DNA of 35,282 nt from Entomomonas sp964395065 (GCA_964395065.1 CAYNAM010000013.1:1-35282), one strand, 5' to 3'; shown: positions 1-8,119, counted from the first letter of the stretch. Notes: generated from the letters alone by a model not told the origin. Translations and numbers: made by a program.

Positions 1-381
1 TACTATGACGAAACGGTATCACAAACCATTAAAAAAGATAAAAAAATTCCCGGTATTGCTAAAGAATCGTTTTATGCTTCTATCGAGTGGAAACCAGAGA
101 CGGGTTGGTATATTGGTACAGATGCTCAATACATGAGCAAAATCTATGTCAACGATGAGAATTCTGCCGCTGCGCCTTCGTATATGAATAACGGGCTATA
201 CACTGGCTACACGTGGGCGAGCAATGATCATTGGAAAATAAATGGTTTTATTCGGGTAGATAATGTATTTAATAAGAACTATGCGGGGTCTGTGATTGTG
301 AACGATCGCAATGGTTATTATTATGAGCCTGCTGCTAAACGTAATTATTTGGTGGGAGTAACCACTGACTTCAAATTTTAA
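1..381 (+). CDS. TonB-dependent outer-membrane receptor, C-terminal fragment
   Basis: This is the last 126 codons of a gene that begins left of the window; the frame is open from base 1 to the TAA at 379-381. The fragment alternates polar and aromatic residues as outer-membrane beta-strands do. It holds the family's late-barrel pattern (PGIAKESFYASIEWKP, then DNVFNKNYAGSVIVND and YYEPAAKRNYLVG) and ends in Phe, the usual last residue of a barrel recognised by the Bam machinery. TonB-dependent receptors import scarce ligands such as ferric siderophores, cobalamin and PQQ. The plug domain and TonB box are outside the window, so the ligand cannot be read. It converges on a PQQ-dependent dehydrogenase, which makes PQQ uptake (PqqU-like) one possibility; a siderophore receptor is the alternative. 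Confidence 0.85.
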   Translation, partial: YYDETVSQTIKKDKKIPGIAKESFYASIEWKPETGWYIGTDAQYMSKIYVNDENSAAAPSYMNNGLYTGYTWASNDHWKINGFIRVDNVFNKNYAGSVIVNDRNGYYYEPAAKRNYLVGVTTDFKF

Positions 382-387
382 CACTAT

Positions 388-417
388 AAAAAATCCCCCA
401 ATACAGGGGGATTTTTT
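388..417. terminator. Bidirectional intrinsic terminator between receptor and dehydrogenase
   Basis: A perfect 12-bp stem (388-399 with 406-417) encloses a 6-base loop. The stem has a C5/G5 core flanked by A6 and T6, so both strands present a GC hairpin followed by a U run. It sits 6 bases after the receptor stop codon and 17 bases beyond the dehydrogenase stop, so it can serve both convergent genes. Confidence 0.9.
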
Positions 418-434
418 TATCACTCAAAAAACAA

Positions 435-2888
435 TTACTGACCTAATTCCCATGCCATCACATAATCACCTCTAGCAGGCGATTGTCTAGCACCACTAGC
501 AGTAAGCACAATATATTGCTTACCATTTTTAGGGGAAATAAAGGTAATTGGCGTTCCTTGGCTACCCACAGGTAGACGGTACTTCCATACTTCTTTACCA
601 GTATGACTATCATAAGCACGTAAGTAAAAATCTTGAGTGCCTGCAAAGAATAATAGACCTGATTTTGTGGATAACGAACCCCCTAAGGTTGGCATACCTA
701 CTGGAGCAGGTAAATGCATAGGAATCCCCATAATACCTGTATCTTCTACAGTTCCCACAGGTACTTTCCATACCACTTGACGAGTTTTTAAATCAATAGC
801 ACGCATTGTGCCATAAGGAGGCGCTTGGCAAGGCACACCAATAGGTGACATAAAACGTAGTCTCATTGCACCAAACGGGGTACCTGCTTGAGGAACAACA
901 CCCATTTCAATACCACTGGCATTTGGGCTAATATCTTTACGAGGAATCATCCAGTTAACAAGGCCAATTCGCATATCATTAACAAACATATAATCGGTTG
1001 TAGGATCAACGGATACACTTCCCCAGTTCATACCACCTAAAGAGCCTGGCCATTGTAGTGTTTTGTTCATACCCGGCGGTGTAAACAATCCGTTATAATC
1101 CATGCTGGCAAACTCAATACGACACCATAATTGATCAAACGGTGTTGCCCCCCACATATCAGACTCTTTAAGTGTTTGATTACCAACAGATGGCATACCC
1201 ACAGAGAAAGGTTGTGTTTTTGAATAACGCTCCCCTTCTACATTACCTTGTGTAACAGGTTTTTCAACCACTTCGGCTAACGGTTTACCTGTTTCACGGT
1301 TTAGCATGAAGATTTCACCCGATTTAGCCGTTTGTAATAAAGCAGGTACTGTGCCACCTTTACCATCAGGAATATCGTATAGCAATGGTTGTGATGGTAA
1401 ATCATAGTCCCATAAATCATGGTGTACTGTTTGATATTTCCAACGAATCTTGCCTGTTTTTGCTTCAATAGCGACAATAGAAGAGTTAAATTCATCATCA
1501 TACTGAGTGCGCTCTCCCGCCCAGAAGTCTGGTGTTGCATTACCGGTAGGAGCGTAAATCAAATCTAATTTAGGGTCATATGCCATAGTCGCCCAAACGT
1601 TGACACTCCCGCGCGTATATGTCTTACCATTAGCAGGGGTTGTTTTAGTTTCAGGATTTCCGGGATCCCAAGCCCAGACCAATTTACCATCATGCACACT
1701 ATACGCACGTACCACACCACTAGGCTCACCGGTAGAATAGTTATCTGCTACACGTCCAGCTACTACCACAACCTCACCAGCAACAGTCGGTGGTGCTGTC
1801 GGCCCATGATACCCTGGCGGAATTTCTCCCATATCGACTTTAAGATCAACCACACCTTTATCACCAAAGTCTTCACATAATTTACCCGTAGCAGGGTCTA
1901 ATGCAACCAAACGATCATCAGTCGTATTCATAAAAATACGAGCACCACAAGCATTTACCTTATCACTTGAAGCACTAACATCGCCTTGTGCAAACTCATT
2001 AGGCGCAGCTAATTCTTTCTCCTGCTCCATGCTCGGCTCATTCGCTAAATCTGCCTGATCAACTTCTGTTACTACAGGTGAATAATAAGCCAATCCACGG
2101 CAACGTTGCCAATTCGGTGTTGTTATTTGAGGATCATATTTCCACAATTGCTTACCCGTTTCAGGCTCAATGGCAATGACTTTATTAAAAGGTGTGCAAA
2201 CAAATAATGTATTATCAATAAATAATGGCGTATTTTGATCTTCTGGCCCCGCACCACTGTTTTCAGGAATATCACCTGTTCGGAAAGTCCAAGCAACTTT
2301 TAGCTTATCAATATTGTCGGGTGTAACTTGCTCAGCGCCAGAAAACCTTGTTCCTTTGGTAGTATTAGAATACTGCTGCCAATCGGTTGGAGCATCATCA
2401 TTTAAAACTGTCTTACGAATCGGTTTATCCGTAGATAGATATCCATAATGAGGTTGTAATGATTGGTAAAAAATCATACCTAAGCTAGCCAATAACAAAA
2501 TACCTAAAGCATAACCACCCCAGTAAGACTTTTCCCCCCTGCGATATTTCATAATGGATGGATAAGCAAATGCAACTAATGCAGCAAACCCCGTCAAAGC
2601 AGCAAGTCTTGGTACCAATGGCCAAAAATCTAGACCTACTTCCCACAAAGCCCATGCACAGGTAGCAATATAGGCTAATGCAAACAGTGCTACCCCCCAT
2701 GATCTTAAAGTAAAGATACTAATTCCCGACAAGAATAAGGCGATGCCCATTGGTAAATAATAAAAACTACCACCGTAGGAAATTAAAACTCCACCACCAA
2801 TAGCGAATGCAAGACCACTTAGAATTAATACAATTCCAATTAGCCTAACATACAGCTTTAAAAGTACTGAAATACTTTTATGCTCCAT
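435..2888 (-). CDS. Membrane-bound PQQ-dependent dehydrogenase, glucose/quinate/shikimate family
   Basis: An 817-residue quinoprotein that oxidises a sugar, polyol or cyclic acid in the periplasm and passes electrons to ubiquinone. Residues about 10-145 form a hydrophobic anchor of roughly five membrane segments. An eight-bladed PQQ propeller follows, with repeated AxDxxTGKxxW-type motifs. Aligned from memory to E. coli Gcd, the catalytic Asp466 corresponds to Asp494 in HHDLWDYDLP, Lys493 to Lys522, and Trp404 to Trp432. His262 of Gcd, linked to glucose recognition, is not conserved: WQRCRG (260-265) replaces FQHVTCRG. An acidic insert of about 30 residues lies near 276-309. These differences argue for a quinate/shikimate- or polyol-type substrate rather than glucose. 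The start is backed by AGGAG nine bases upstream. No pqq biosynthesis genes are visible here. Confidence 0.9.
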   Translation of the reverse strand: MEHKSISVLLKLYVRLIGIVLILSGLAFAIGGGVLISYGGSFYYLPMGIALFLSGISIFTLRSWGVALFALAYIATCAWALWEVGLDFWPLVPRLAALTGFAALVAFAYPSIMKYRRGEKSYWGGYALGILLLASLGMIFYQSLQPHYGYLSTDKPIRKTVLNDDAPTDWQQYSNTTKGTRFSGAEQVTPDNIDKLKVAWTFRTGDIPENSGAGPEDQNTPLFIDNTLFVCTPFNKVIAIEPETGKQLWKYDPQITTPNWQRCRGLAYYSPVVTEVDQADLANEPSMEQEKELAAPNEFAQGDVSASSDKVNACGARIFMNTTDDRLVALDPATGKLCEDFGDKGVVDLKVDMGEIPPGYHGPTAPPTVAGEVVVVAGRVADNYSTGEPSGVVRAYSVHDGKLVWAWDPGNPETKTTPANGKTYTRGSVNVWATMAYDPKLDLIYAPTGNATPDFWAGERTQYDDEFNSSIVAIEAKTGKIRWKYQTVHHDLWDYDLPSQPLLYDIPDGKGGTVPALLQTAKSGEIFMLNRETGKPLAEVVEKPVTQGNVEGERYSKTQPFSVGMPSVGNQTLKESDMWGATPFDQLWCRIEFASMDYNGLFTPPGMNKTLQWPGSLGGMNWGSVSVDPTTDYMFVNDMRIGLVNWMIPRKDISPNASGIEMGVVPQAGTPFGAMRLRFMSPIGVPCQAPPYGTMRAIDLKTRQVVWKVPVGTVEDTGIMGIPMHLPAPVGMPTLGGSLSTKSGLLFFAGTQDFYLRAYDSHTGKEVWKYRLPVGSQGTPITFISPKNGKQYIVLTASGARQSPARGDYVMAWELGQ

Positions 2889-3121
2889 TAATTGATACTC
2901 CTATGTTTTTTTATTAATTACACTACTCACAGCAAGGTGAAGACAAATAAGGCATACATTGTCTTATTAATTATTTTACTTAAGCTAATAACATAATAAA
3001 CCAGACAGTTTTTTATAGTTGTTTTTATAGACTTGATAACAACATGACACAAAGTACATTCTTTATATAATATCTTAATCCTCTAAAATTAAATATAACT
3101 CTCCATTAGAGAATGAAAATA

Positions 3122-3141
3122 AATATTGTTTAAACAATATT
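3122..3141. repeat. 20-bp perfect palindrome across the regulator stop codon
   Basis: Bases 3122-3131 are the exact reverse complement of 3132-3141, centred on TTTAAA. The palindrome covers the last codons and stop (3130-3132) of the GntR-type gene. It is AT-rich with no loop and no U run, so it is not a clear terminator. It could be a protein-binding site or chance in AT-rich DNA. It does not share the half-site of the 3935-3962 repeat. Confidence 0.5.
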
Positions 3142-3861
3142 AACTTCATAATGAAAGTTAGTAGTACGCCCAAATGACTCTCTATACTCAACTGGGGCAT
3201 GCTCTAAATTATTAGCAATACGACAAATTTTGAGTAATGTTTCATCCACTGGATTATCCAAATACTTATCTTTATACCCTTTAACAAAAGTTAGTTTTTC
3301 ATTTGCAGAAGCAATTAGTTGATTACATCTATCATAATAAAATGGATAAAGTAAATTCCCAAAGTCTTGTAATGAGATATCTAAAAGTGAGCTAAATAAA
3401 TCATAGGATAACCATATTTTTTCACTCAACATAATAGTGCCATCAATAAGACGAACACGCTCTAAATAGATAAGAGAGTCTTTAGGTGTCAGTTTTAAAA
3501 TAGCATTAATCGCTGGGACAGGGGCAATTTTTTCTATATTTTTCACTACCCCAACAGGCTCTATCAATTCACCTGCAGCATTTCTATACCTAAAAAACTT
3601 CATCAGTGAGGCAGAAAAATTAGGTTGTCTAATAAAAGTACCTTTGCCTTGAATCTTCACTAACAAATTATCTTCAACTAGACGCTCAATGGCCTTTCTG
3701 ACAGTACCAATAGACACATGGTATTCATCGCTCAACTCAGATTCAGAAGGAATAGGTTGGTTAATGTCCCATACATGTCTCGCCAACTTCTCTTGTATTT
3801 GTAAACGAACCTGCTCATAAAGGGGGAGTTTAAACCCTTGCGATGCCATTGACTCAAACAT
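3130..3861 (-). CDS. GntR-family transcriptional regulator (HutC/UTRA type)
   Basis: A 243-residue regulator. Residues about 10-80 are a GntR winged helix-turn-helix: LYEQVRLQIQEKL, then IPSESELSDEYHVSIGTVRKAIERL and the wing GKGTFIRQP. Residues about 95-240 fit the UTRA ligand-binding fold, with the LIYLERVRLIDGTIMLSEK stretch typical of HutC/FarR members. Such proteins are usually repressors released by a pathway metabolite. The gene diverges from the transporter/amidohydrolase operon, and the gap between them carries a promoter and a 28-bp inverted repeat, so local control of that operon is the simplest reading. The start has AAGAGA upstream; a second Met at codon 5 is possible. Confidence 0.88.
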   Translation of the reverse strand: MFESMASQGFKLPLYEQVRLQIQEKLARHVWDINQPIPSESELSDEYHVSIGTVRKAIERLVEDNLLVKIQGKGTFIRQPNFSASLMKFFRYRNAAGELIEPVGVVKNIEKIAPVPAINAILKLTPKDSLIYLERVRLIDGTIMLSEKIWLSYDLFSSLLDISLQDFGNLLYPFYYDRCNQLIASANEKLTFVKGYKDKYLDNPVDETLLKICRIANNLEHAPVEYRESFGRTTNFHYEVNIV

Positions 3862-3901
3862 TGATTTATATTCTCTTTAAACAAGAATGGTGAATATTAA
3901 C

Positions 3902-3930
3902 TTGACAATTATATCATACCATCCTTTAAT
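3902..3930 (+). promoter_or_regulatory. Sigma-70 promoter of the transporter/amidohydrolase operon
   Basis: A perfect -35 TTGACA (3902-3907), a 17-base spacer and the -10 TTTAAT (3925-3930, one mismatch to consensus). Transcription should begin near 3937, inside the inverted repeat that follows, so a protein bound there would block initiation. It is the best promoter match I found in the window. Confidence 0.72.
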
Positions 3931-3934
3931 AAAG

Positions 3935-3962
3935 TCATATAAATGTATATATGTTTATATGA
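3935..3962. promoter_or_regulatory. Inverted-repeat operator candidate for the GntR-type regulator
   Basis: A perfect 9-bp inverted repeat, TCATATAAA (3935-3943) and TTTATATGA (3954-3962), is separated by a 10-base AT-alternating centre. It overlaps the predicted transcription start and ends just before the ribosome-binding site of the transporter gene. A dimeric GntR protein typically binds a symmetric site in this position. That the neighbouring regulator binds here is inference. Confidence 0.62.
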
Positions 3963-3986
3963 ATGATTAAAATAAGAGGAACGTTT

Positions 3987-5276
3987 ATGGTACTTGCAAT
4001 TGTCTTAAGTATTCTTATAGCCATCGCATTGGGTTATATTACGAAAATTAATATCGGGATTTATGCTATTGTCTTTGCCTATATATTAGGTTGCTATGTG
4101 CTTGACTTAAAGTCTTCGCAAATTATTGACCTTTGGCCCATCAAGATATTTTTTATTATTTTCTCCGTCACACTTTTTTATAATGTCTCTCTAGCTAATG
4201 GTGCTCTTGAGAAACTTGCCAGCCATTTACTTTATAAATGTAAAAACTTTCCTCATTTACTCCCATTAGTCGTTTATTTCTCGGCAACATTAATTGCAGG
4301 CTTAGGTGCTGGTTTTTATACCGTACTTGCTTTTATGGCTCCCATCACTTTACTTCTTTGTCAACGAACAAACATGAGCATTCTAATAGGAGGAATGGCT
4401 GTAAACTATGGGGCATTAGCAGGTGCAAACTTCATGAGCTCTCAAAGTGGTATTATTTTCAGAGGGATCCTTGAAAACATTGGTATCAATAATACAACTG
4501 CGTTTACTTACTCTATTTATATTTTCATTGTTACTTTCGTTCTACCCATTATTTTAATTGGTGGATACACCTTTATCTTTAGAAACGCGAATAATATACA
4601 AATCGAAGAAAGTCAACCTGAACCCTTTACAATCAAACAAAAAACATCATTGATTATGATTATTATGATGATGGCAATTGTACTGGTATTCCCTATTTTA
4701 AATCTAATATTTCCAGACAATGCAAATATTTCTTTCATAAACAATAAAATTGATATCAGTTTTATCGCCATTATTTTTGCACTAATCAGCTTAGTACTTA
4801 AGCTCGCAGATGAGAAAAAAGTGGTTGCTCTTGTTCCATGGGGTACACTCATTATGATTTGCGGGATGGGGATGCTCATCTCAGTAGCAGTTAAAACAGG
4901 TGTCATTGATATTTTATCTGGTTGGATTTCTGGCAATGTTCCTATCTGGATGATACCCGTCATCATTTGTATTATCGGTGCAATCATGTCTATTTTTTCA
5001 AGTACATTAGGCGTTGTTACACCTACACTCTTCCCAATTGTGCCTGCCATTGCAGCCGCATCAGGTATTGAGCCAGCTCTTTTATTCGTATGCATTGTTG
5101 TTGGTGCACAAGCCACTGCTATTTCACCATTCTCATCCGGTGGTAGCTTAGTATTAGGTTCTGCACCTGAAACAATCAATAAGCAAGACTTATTTAATCA
5201 ATTATTATTCAAAGCAGTTCCTATCGGTATGGCAGCCGCTATTGTTGCAATCATTGCTTTTAGCCTAGTCATCTAA
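3987..5276 (+). CDS. Multi-pass secondary transporter, SLC13/ion-transporter superfamily-like permease
   Basis: A 429-residue, very hydrophobic protein with about 11-12 predicted membrane segments. It has two Gly/Ala-rich halves containing NYGALAGANFMSSQSG (first half) and TAISPFSSGGSLVLGSA (near the C-terminus), the kind of paired re-entrant Ser/Thr/Asn loops seen in SLC13/CitMHS-like ion-transporter proteins that move carboxylates. I cannot name the exact family. The start at 3987 is preferred over the in-frame ATG at 3963: AAGAGGA (3974-3980) lies six bases before it, while 3963 has no ribosome site and abuts the operator repeat. An amidohydrolase gene follows after 18 bases in the same unit, so the cargo is probably a small organic acid or lactone that this enzyme opens. 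Confidence 0.72.
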   Translation: MVLAIVLSILIAIALGYITKINIGIYAIVFAYILGCYVLDLKSSQIIDLWPIKIFFIIFSVTLFYNVSLANGALEKLASHLLYKCKNFPHLLPLVVYFSATLIAGLGAGFYTVLAFMAPITLLLCQRTNMSILIGGMAVNYGALAGANFMSSQSGIIFRGILENIGINNTTAFTYSIYIFIVTFVLPIILIGGYTFIFRNANNIQIEESQPEPFTIKQKTSLIMIIMMMAIVLVFPILNLIFPDNANISFINNKIDISFIAIIFALISLVLKLADEKKVVALVPWGTLIMICGMGMLISVAVKTGVIDILSGWISGNVPIWMIPVIICIIGAIMSIFSSTLGVVTPTLFPIVPAIAAASGIEPALLFVCIVVGAQATAISPFSSGGSLVLGSAPETINKQDLFNQLLFKAVPIGMAAAIVAIIAFSLVI

Positions 5277-5294
5277 AATAGAGGGAAAGATAAA

Positions 5295-6104
5295 ATGAAA
5301 CTTGTTGATACACATGCCCATGTTTTTACAAAAAACTTAACGGTTATTTCCACCGCAAGATACTCACCTAATTATGATGCTACGCCAGCCAGCTATATAA
5401 AAAACTTAGAGAGTCATGGCCTCTATTATGGTTTACTTATTCAACCTAGCTTTTTAGGGTTTGATAATAGCTTTATGATTGATGCAATTGCCCAATATCC
5501 TGAGCAACTAAAGGGGGTTGCTGTTGTTCCAATGGATATTCCTCTAGAACAATTAGAAGCAATGAAAAAACAAGGCATTATTGGTGCTCGATTAAACTTA
5601 TTTGGTGTGCCACTGCCTGACTTGACCACACCAGAAGCTAAACATTTTTTGAATAACTTACAAGCTGTTAATTGGCATATAGAACTACACTGCCCACCGA
5701 GTTATCTGATAAAACTATTACCACAACTTCAATCATTTGATATACAAGTGGCGATTGACCATTTTGGACGAATTGATCCCGATAAAGGTTTCGATGACCC
5801 TGACTATCAAACAGTACTAAGCCTATTAAACACGAAACAACATTGGATTAAAGTATCAGGTTACTATCGCTTAAATAAACGCCCTAACTCGATAAGTTTG
5901 GCACAAAAAGCCTATCACGCATTAAAGGAAAAGGGATTAGCAGGCCGTTTAATATGGGGTAGTGACTGGCCTAATACACAACACGAAACTGAGGAAACCT
6001 ACCAAGGAAATCTTGATGCATTCAAAACCATCGTAGAAGACATAAAGGAGCAGCAAACTATTTTAGGTAATAATGCACTAAATTTTTTATCAATAAATAG
6101 CTAA
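5295..6104 (+). CDS. Amidohydrolase-superfamily metal hydrolase (2-pyrone-4,6-dicarboxylate lactonase-like)
   Basis: A 269-residue TIM-barrel hydrolase of the Amidohydro_2 group (COG3618-like), which includes LigI and other lactonases. Visible metal and active-site landmarks are DTHAH (His7, His9), ELHCPP (His132), IDHFGRID (His156) and the C-terminal GSDWPN (Asp224), in the family's order and spacing. The likely reaction is hydrolysis of a lactone or similar ring in a carboxylate catabolic route. The substrate cannot be read from sequence. It is the second gene of the GntR-controlled unit, with GAGGGA eight bases before the start. A stem-loop just after the stop closes the operon, so uptake and ring opening of one compound appear to be a self-contained two-gene module. 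Confidence 0.85.
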   Translation: MKLVDTHAHVFTKNLTVISTARYSPNYDATPASYIKNLESHGLYYGLLIQPSFLGFDNSFMIDAIAQYPEQLKGVAVVPMDIPLEQLEAMKKQGIIGARLNLFGVPLPDLTTPEAKHFLNNLQAVNWHIELHCPPSYLIKLLPQLQSFDIQVAIDHFGRIDPDKGFDDPDYQTVLSLLNTKQHWIKVSGYYRLNKRPNSISLAQKAYHALKEKGLAGRLIWGSDWPNTQHETEETYQGNLDAFKTIVEDIKEQQTILGNNALNFLSINS

Positions 6105-6109
6105 ACCAA

Positions 6110-6136
6110 AAAGCGTTATCTTAAAGATAACGCTTT
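6110..6136 (+). terminator. Stem-loop after the transporter/amidohydrolase operon
   Basis: A perfect 12-bp stem (6110-6121 with 6125-6136) with a 3-base loop, six bases after the stop codon. The right arm ends in TTT but no longer T run follows, so termination may be partial. On the other strand the arms are also A/T-tailed, and it could help end the DUF7660-like gene. Confidence 0.6.
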
Positions 6137-6179
6137 GCACCCTAAAGTGTCTTAAACAGGTTCAATGTAAATCGCTTAG

Positions 6180-6431
6180 CTAGTCGTATACTCTAGCAAT
6201 CGATAAAATATCAGCAAAAACTTGCCATGTTATATCGTTCTGACTTCCAGACTCTGCCAAATAAAAACCTCCCATATCCTCAACCCATGAAGACATTGCC
6301 CCTAAAAAACTACTTAACTCTATATTTTTCCAACTATCTGGGTTTTTTTGGAGATCGGACATCAAAGCAGATAAAAAACAAATAAAATCATCCTTACTTT
6401 TTACTTCATGTCGTATAACATCACGTTCCAT
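6180..6431 (-). CDS. Small DUF7660-like protein
   Basis: An 83-residue soluble protein. Its pattern (VKSKDDFICFLSALMSDL, then NPDSWKNIELSSFLGAMSSWVEDM and a closing WQVFADILSIARVYD) matches what I recall of the DUF7660 family. Members are short single-domain proteins of unknown function, often alone or scattered, some near toxin/immunity genes. No toxin or secretion gene is adjacent here. It faces the amidohydrolase gene tail to tail. Ribosome-site support is weak: GGAG lies about 14 bases from the ATG. The family assignment is from memory, and the function is unknown. Confidence 0.7.
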   Translation of the reverse strand: MERDVIRHEVKSKDDFICFLSALMSDLQKNPDSWKNIELSSFLGAMSSWVEDMGGFYLAESGSQNDITWQVFADILSIARVYD

Positions 6432-6850
6432 ATATTCTATTCGACTCCATCTTATTCGTTAATCAGTAATAAAATCACCTCATAACATAACAGCAAAATA
6501 ACCTTTAACTCATTAATACATTTTAATGATGTTTAATAAAAAACACCTATACAGTAAACAGGTAAGAGATTTTTTATTATTATAATAAAAGCATGACTTT
6601 CTATGTTTAACTTATTCAATCAGATAAATCTTATTACTGATTTAGCTCATATTTTTCTTATCGAACCTTATCAAACGTAATTATATCGCCTAATATTATG
6701 TAGTATTTAATTTTATTTAATTATTGAGAACAGTAATAGTCTAATACTACTAAAGTATAAATAAATATATTCATCCATAAACTTACTTTTTCAATATAGC
6801 CTTTTACTTTATTATAGACACAATATAAAACAAATGAGAAACAAAAAAAC
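6432..6850. other. 419-bp AT-rich intergenic region
   Basis: This gap lies between the divergent DUF7660-like gene and mtr. I see no open frame with coding character, no RNA gene and no convincing terminator. It must hold the promoters of both flanking genes, but no strong -35/-10 pair stands out. I could not identify a TyrR or TrpR box of the kind that controls mtr in E. coli. The last 15 bases before mtr are purine-rich with only a weak GAGA ribosome site. Confidence 0.6.
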
Positions 6851-8104
6851 ATGCCCGCACTAGAATCTGCGAAAAATAAATTAAATGCCCACTCACTATT
6901 TGGTGGTTCAATGATCATTGCAGGTACTATTATTGGTGCAGGAATGTTCTCATTACCCGTCGTTATGTCTGGTGCTTGGTTCTTTTGGTCTGTTGCTGCA
7001 TTAATTGTTACTTGGTTTTGTATGCTTCATTCAGGACTTATGATTCTGGAAGCTAATTTAAACTACGCACCAGGAGCAAGCTTTGACACCATAACAAAAG
7101 ATTTACTTGGAAAAAGTTGGAATATTATCAATGGACTAAGCATTGCATTTGTTCTCTATATTCTTACCTATGCCTATATTTCGGCCAGTGGCTCTATTAT
7201 TGAACACACCTTAAAAGAAATGTCTATCGCCTTTCCTGCACGACTAGGTGGATTTCTCTTCGCCCTACTTGTGGCATTTATCGTCTGGTTAAGCACCAAA
7301 GCAGTAAGTAGACTAGCTGCTATTTTTTTAGGAGCTAAAATACTAACATTCTTACTCACATTCGGCGGTCTGTTCTTACACATAAAGCCACAAATACTGC
7401 TCAATACCGCAGAAGCCAATCCTCATTATTTACCCTATGTACTCATGACACTTCCATTTTGTCTAGCCTCTTTTGGCTATCATGGGAATGTTCCTAGTTT
7501 AATGAAGTATTATGGTAAAGATCCTCTAAAAATTAAACTGTGCCTTTTATATGGTACACTCATTGCCCTAGTGCTCTATGTTATTTGGATGGCTGTTACC
7601 ATGGGCAATATTCCACGCCCTGAGTTCATTGAAATCGCAGAAAAAGGCGGAAATATAGACGTTCTTGTACAAGCACTCAGCAACCTATTAAATAGTCCCA
7701 TCATCGACTTACTACTCATCATATTCTCAAATTTTGCAGTTGCCTGTTCTTTTCTAGGAGTCACTTTAGGTTTATTTGATTACATTGCCGACCTATTCAA
7801 ATTTGATGATTCAGGAAAGGGGCGCTTAAAATCAGCATCCATTACTTTTCTTCCACCGATCATTGCAGGACTCATTTATCCCAATGGTTTTATTTATGCC
7901 ATTGGTTTTGCAGGATTAGCTGCAACAGTTTGGGCAGTAATCGTTCCGGCCTTATTGGCTAAAGCCTCACGACAACGTTTTGGCAGCCCTCTGTATCGTG
8001 TCTGGGGTGGAACATCCATGGTGATTTTAATTTTATTATTTGGCATCCTCAATGCCGTCGTCCATATTCTTGCTAGTTTTAATCTATTACCTATTTATCA
8101 ATGA
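6851..8104 (+). CDS. mtr: Tryptophan-specific permease
   Basis: A 417-residue member of the hydroxy/aromatic amino acid permease family (Mtr, TnaB, TyrP), with about 11 membrane segments; it imports tryptophan with protons. The match to E. coli Mtr (414 residues) runs end to end. It includes GGSMIIAGTIIGAGMFSLP at the N-terminus, GAWFFW, SFDTITKDLLGKSW, TLPFCLASFGYHGN and LMKYYGKDP in the middle, IAEKGGNIDVLVQALS, and the C-terminal SFNLLPIYQ. It is closer to Mtr than to TyrP, whose loops differ. It is monocistronic: a large gap lies before it and a hairpin terminator after it. The similarity to enterobacterial Mtr is unusually high beside Pseudomonas-like neighbours and may reflect transfer. 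Confidence 0.93.
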   Translation: MPALESAKNKLNAHSLFGGSMIIAGTIIGAGMFSLPVVMSGAWFFWSVAALIVTWFCMLHSGLMILEANLNYAPGASFDTITKDLLGKSWNIINGLSIAFVLYILTYAYISASGSIIEHTLKEMSIAFPARLGGFLFALLVAFIVWLSTKAVSRLAAIFLGAKILTFLLTFGGLFLHIKPQILLNTAEANPHYLPYVLMTLPFCLASFGYHGNVPSLMKYYGKDPLKIKLCLLYGTLIALVLYVIWMAVTMGNIPRPEFIEIAEKGGNIDVLVQALSNLLNSPIIDLLLIIFSNFAVACSFLGVTLGLFDYIADLFKFDDSGKGRLKSASITFLPPIIAGLIYPNGFIYAIGFAGLAATVWAVIVPALLAKASRQRFGSPLYRVWGGTSMVILILLFGILNAVVHILASFNLLPIYQ

Positions 8105-8119
8105 CCATTTTAAAATCAA

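Noticed and set aside
3963..3986. Upstream in-frame ATG for the transporter
   Set aside because: It has no ribosome site and touches the inverted repeat; AAGAGGA precedes the ATG at 3987.
4613..5179. A 188-codon open frame on the minus strand inside the transporter gene
   Set aside because: It is the antisense of a membrane-protein gene with strong coding signs and has no recognisable domain or ribosome site.
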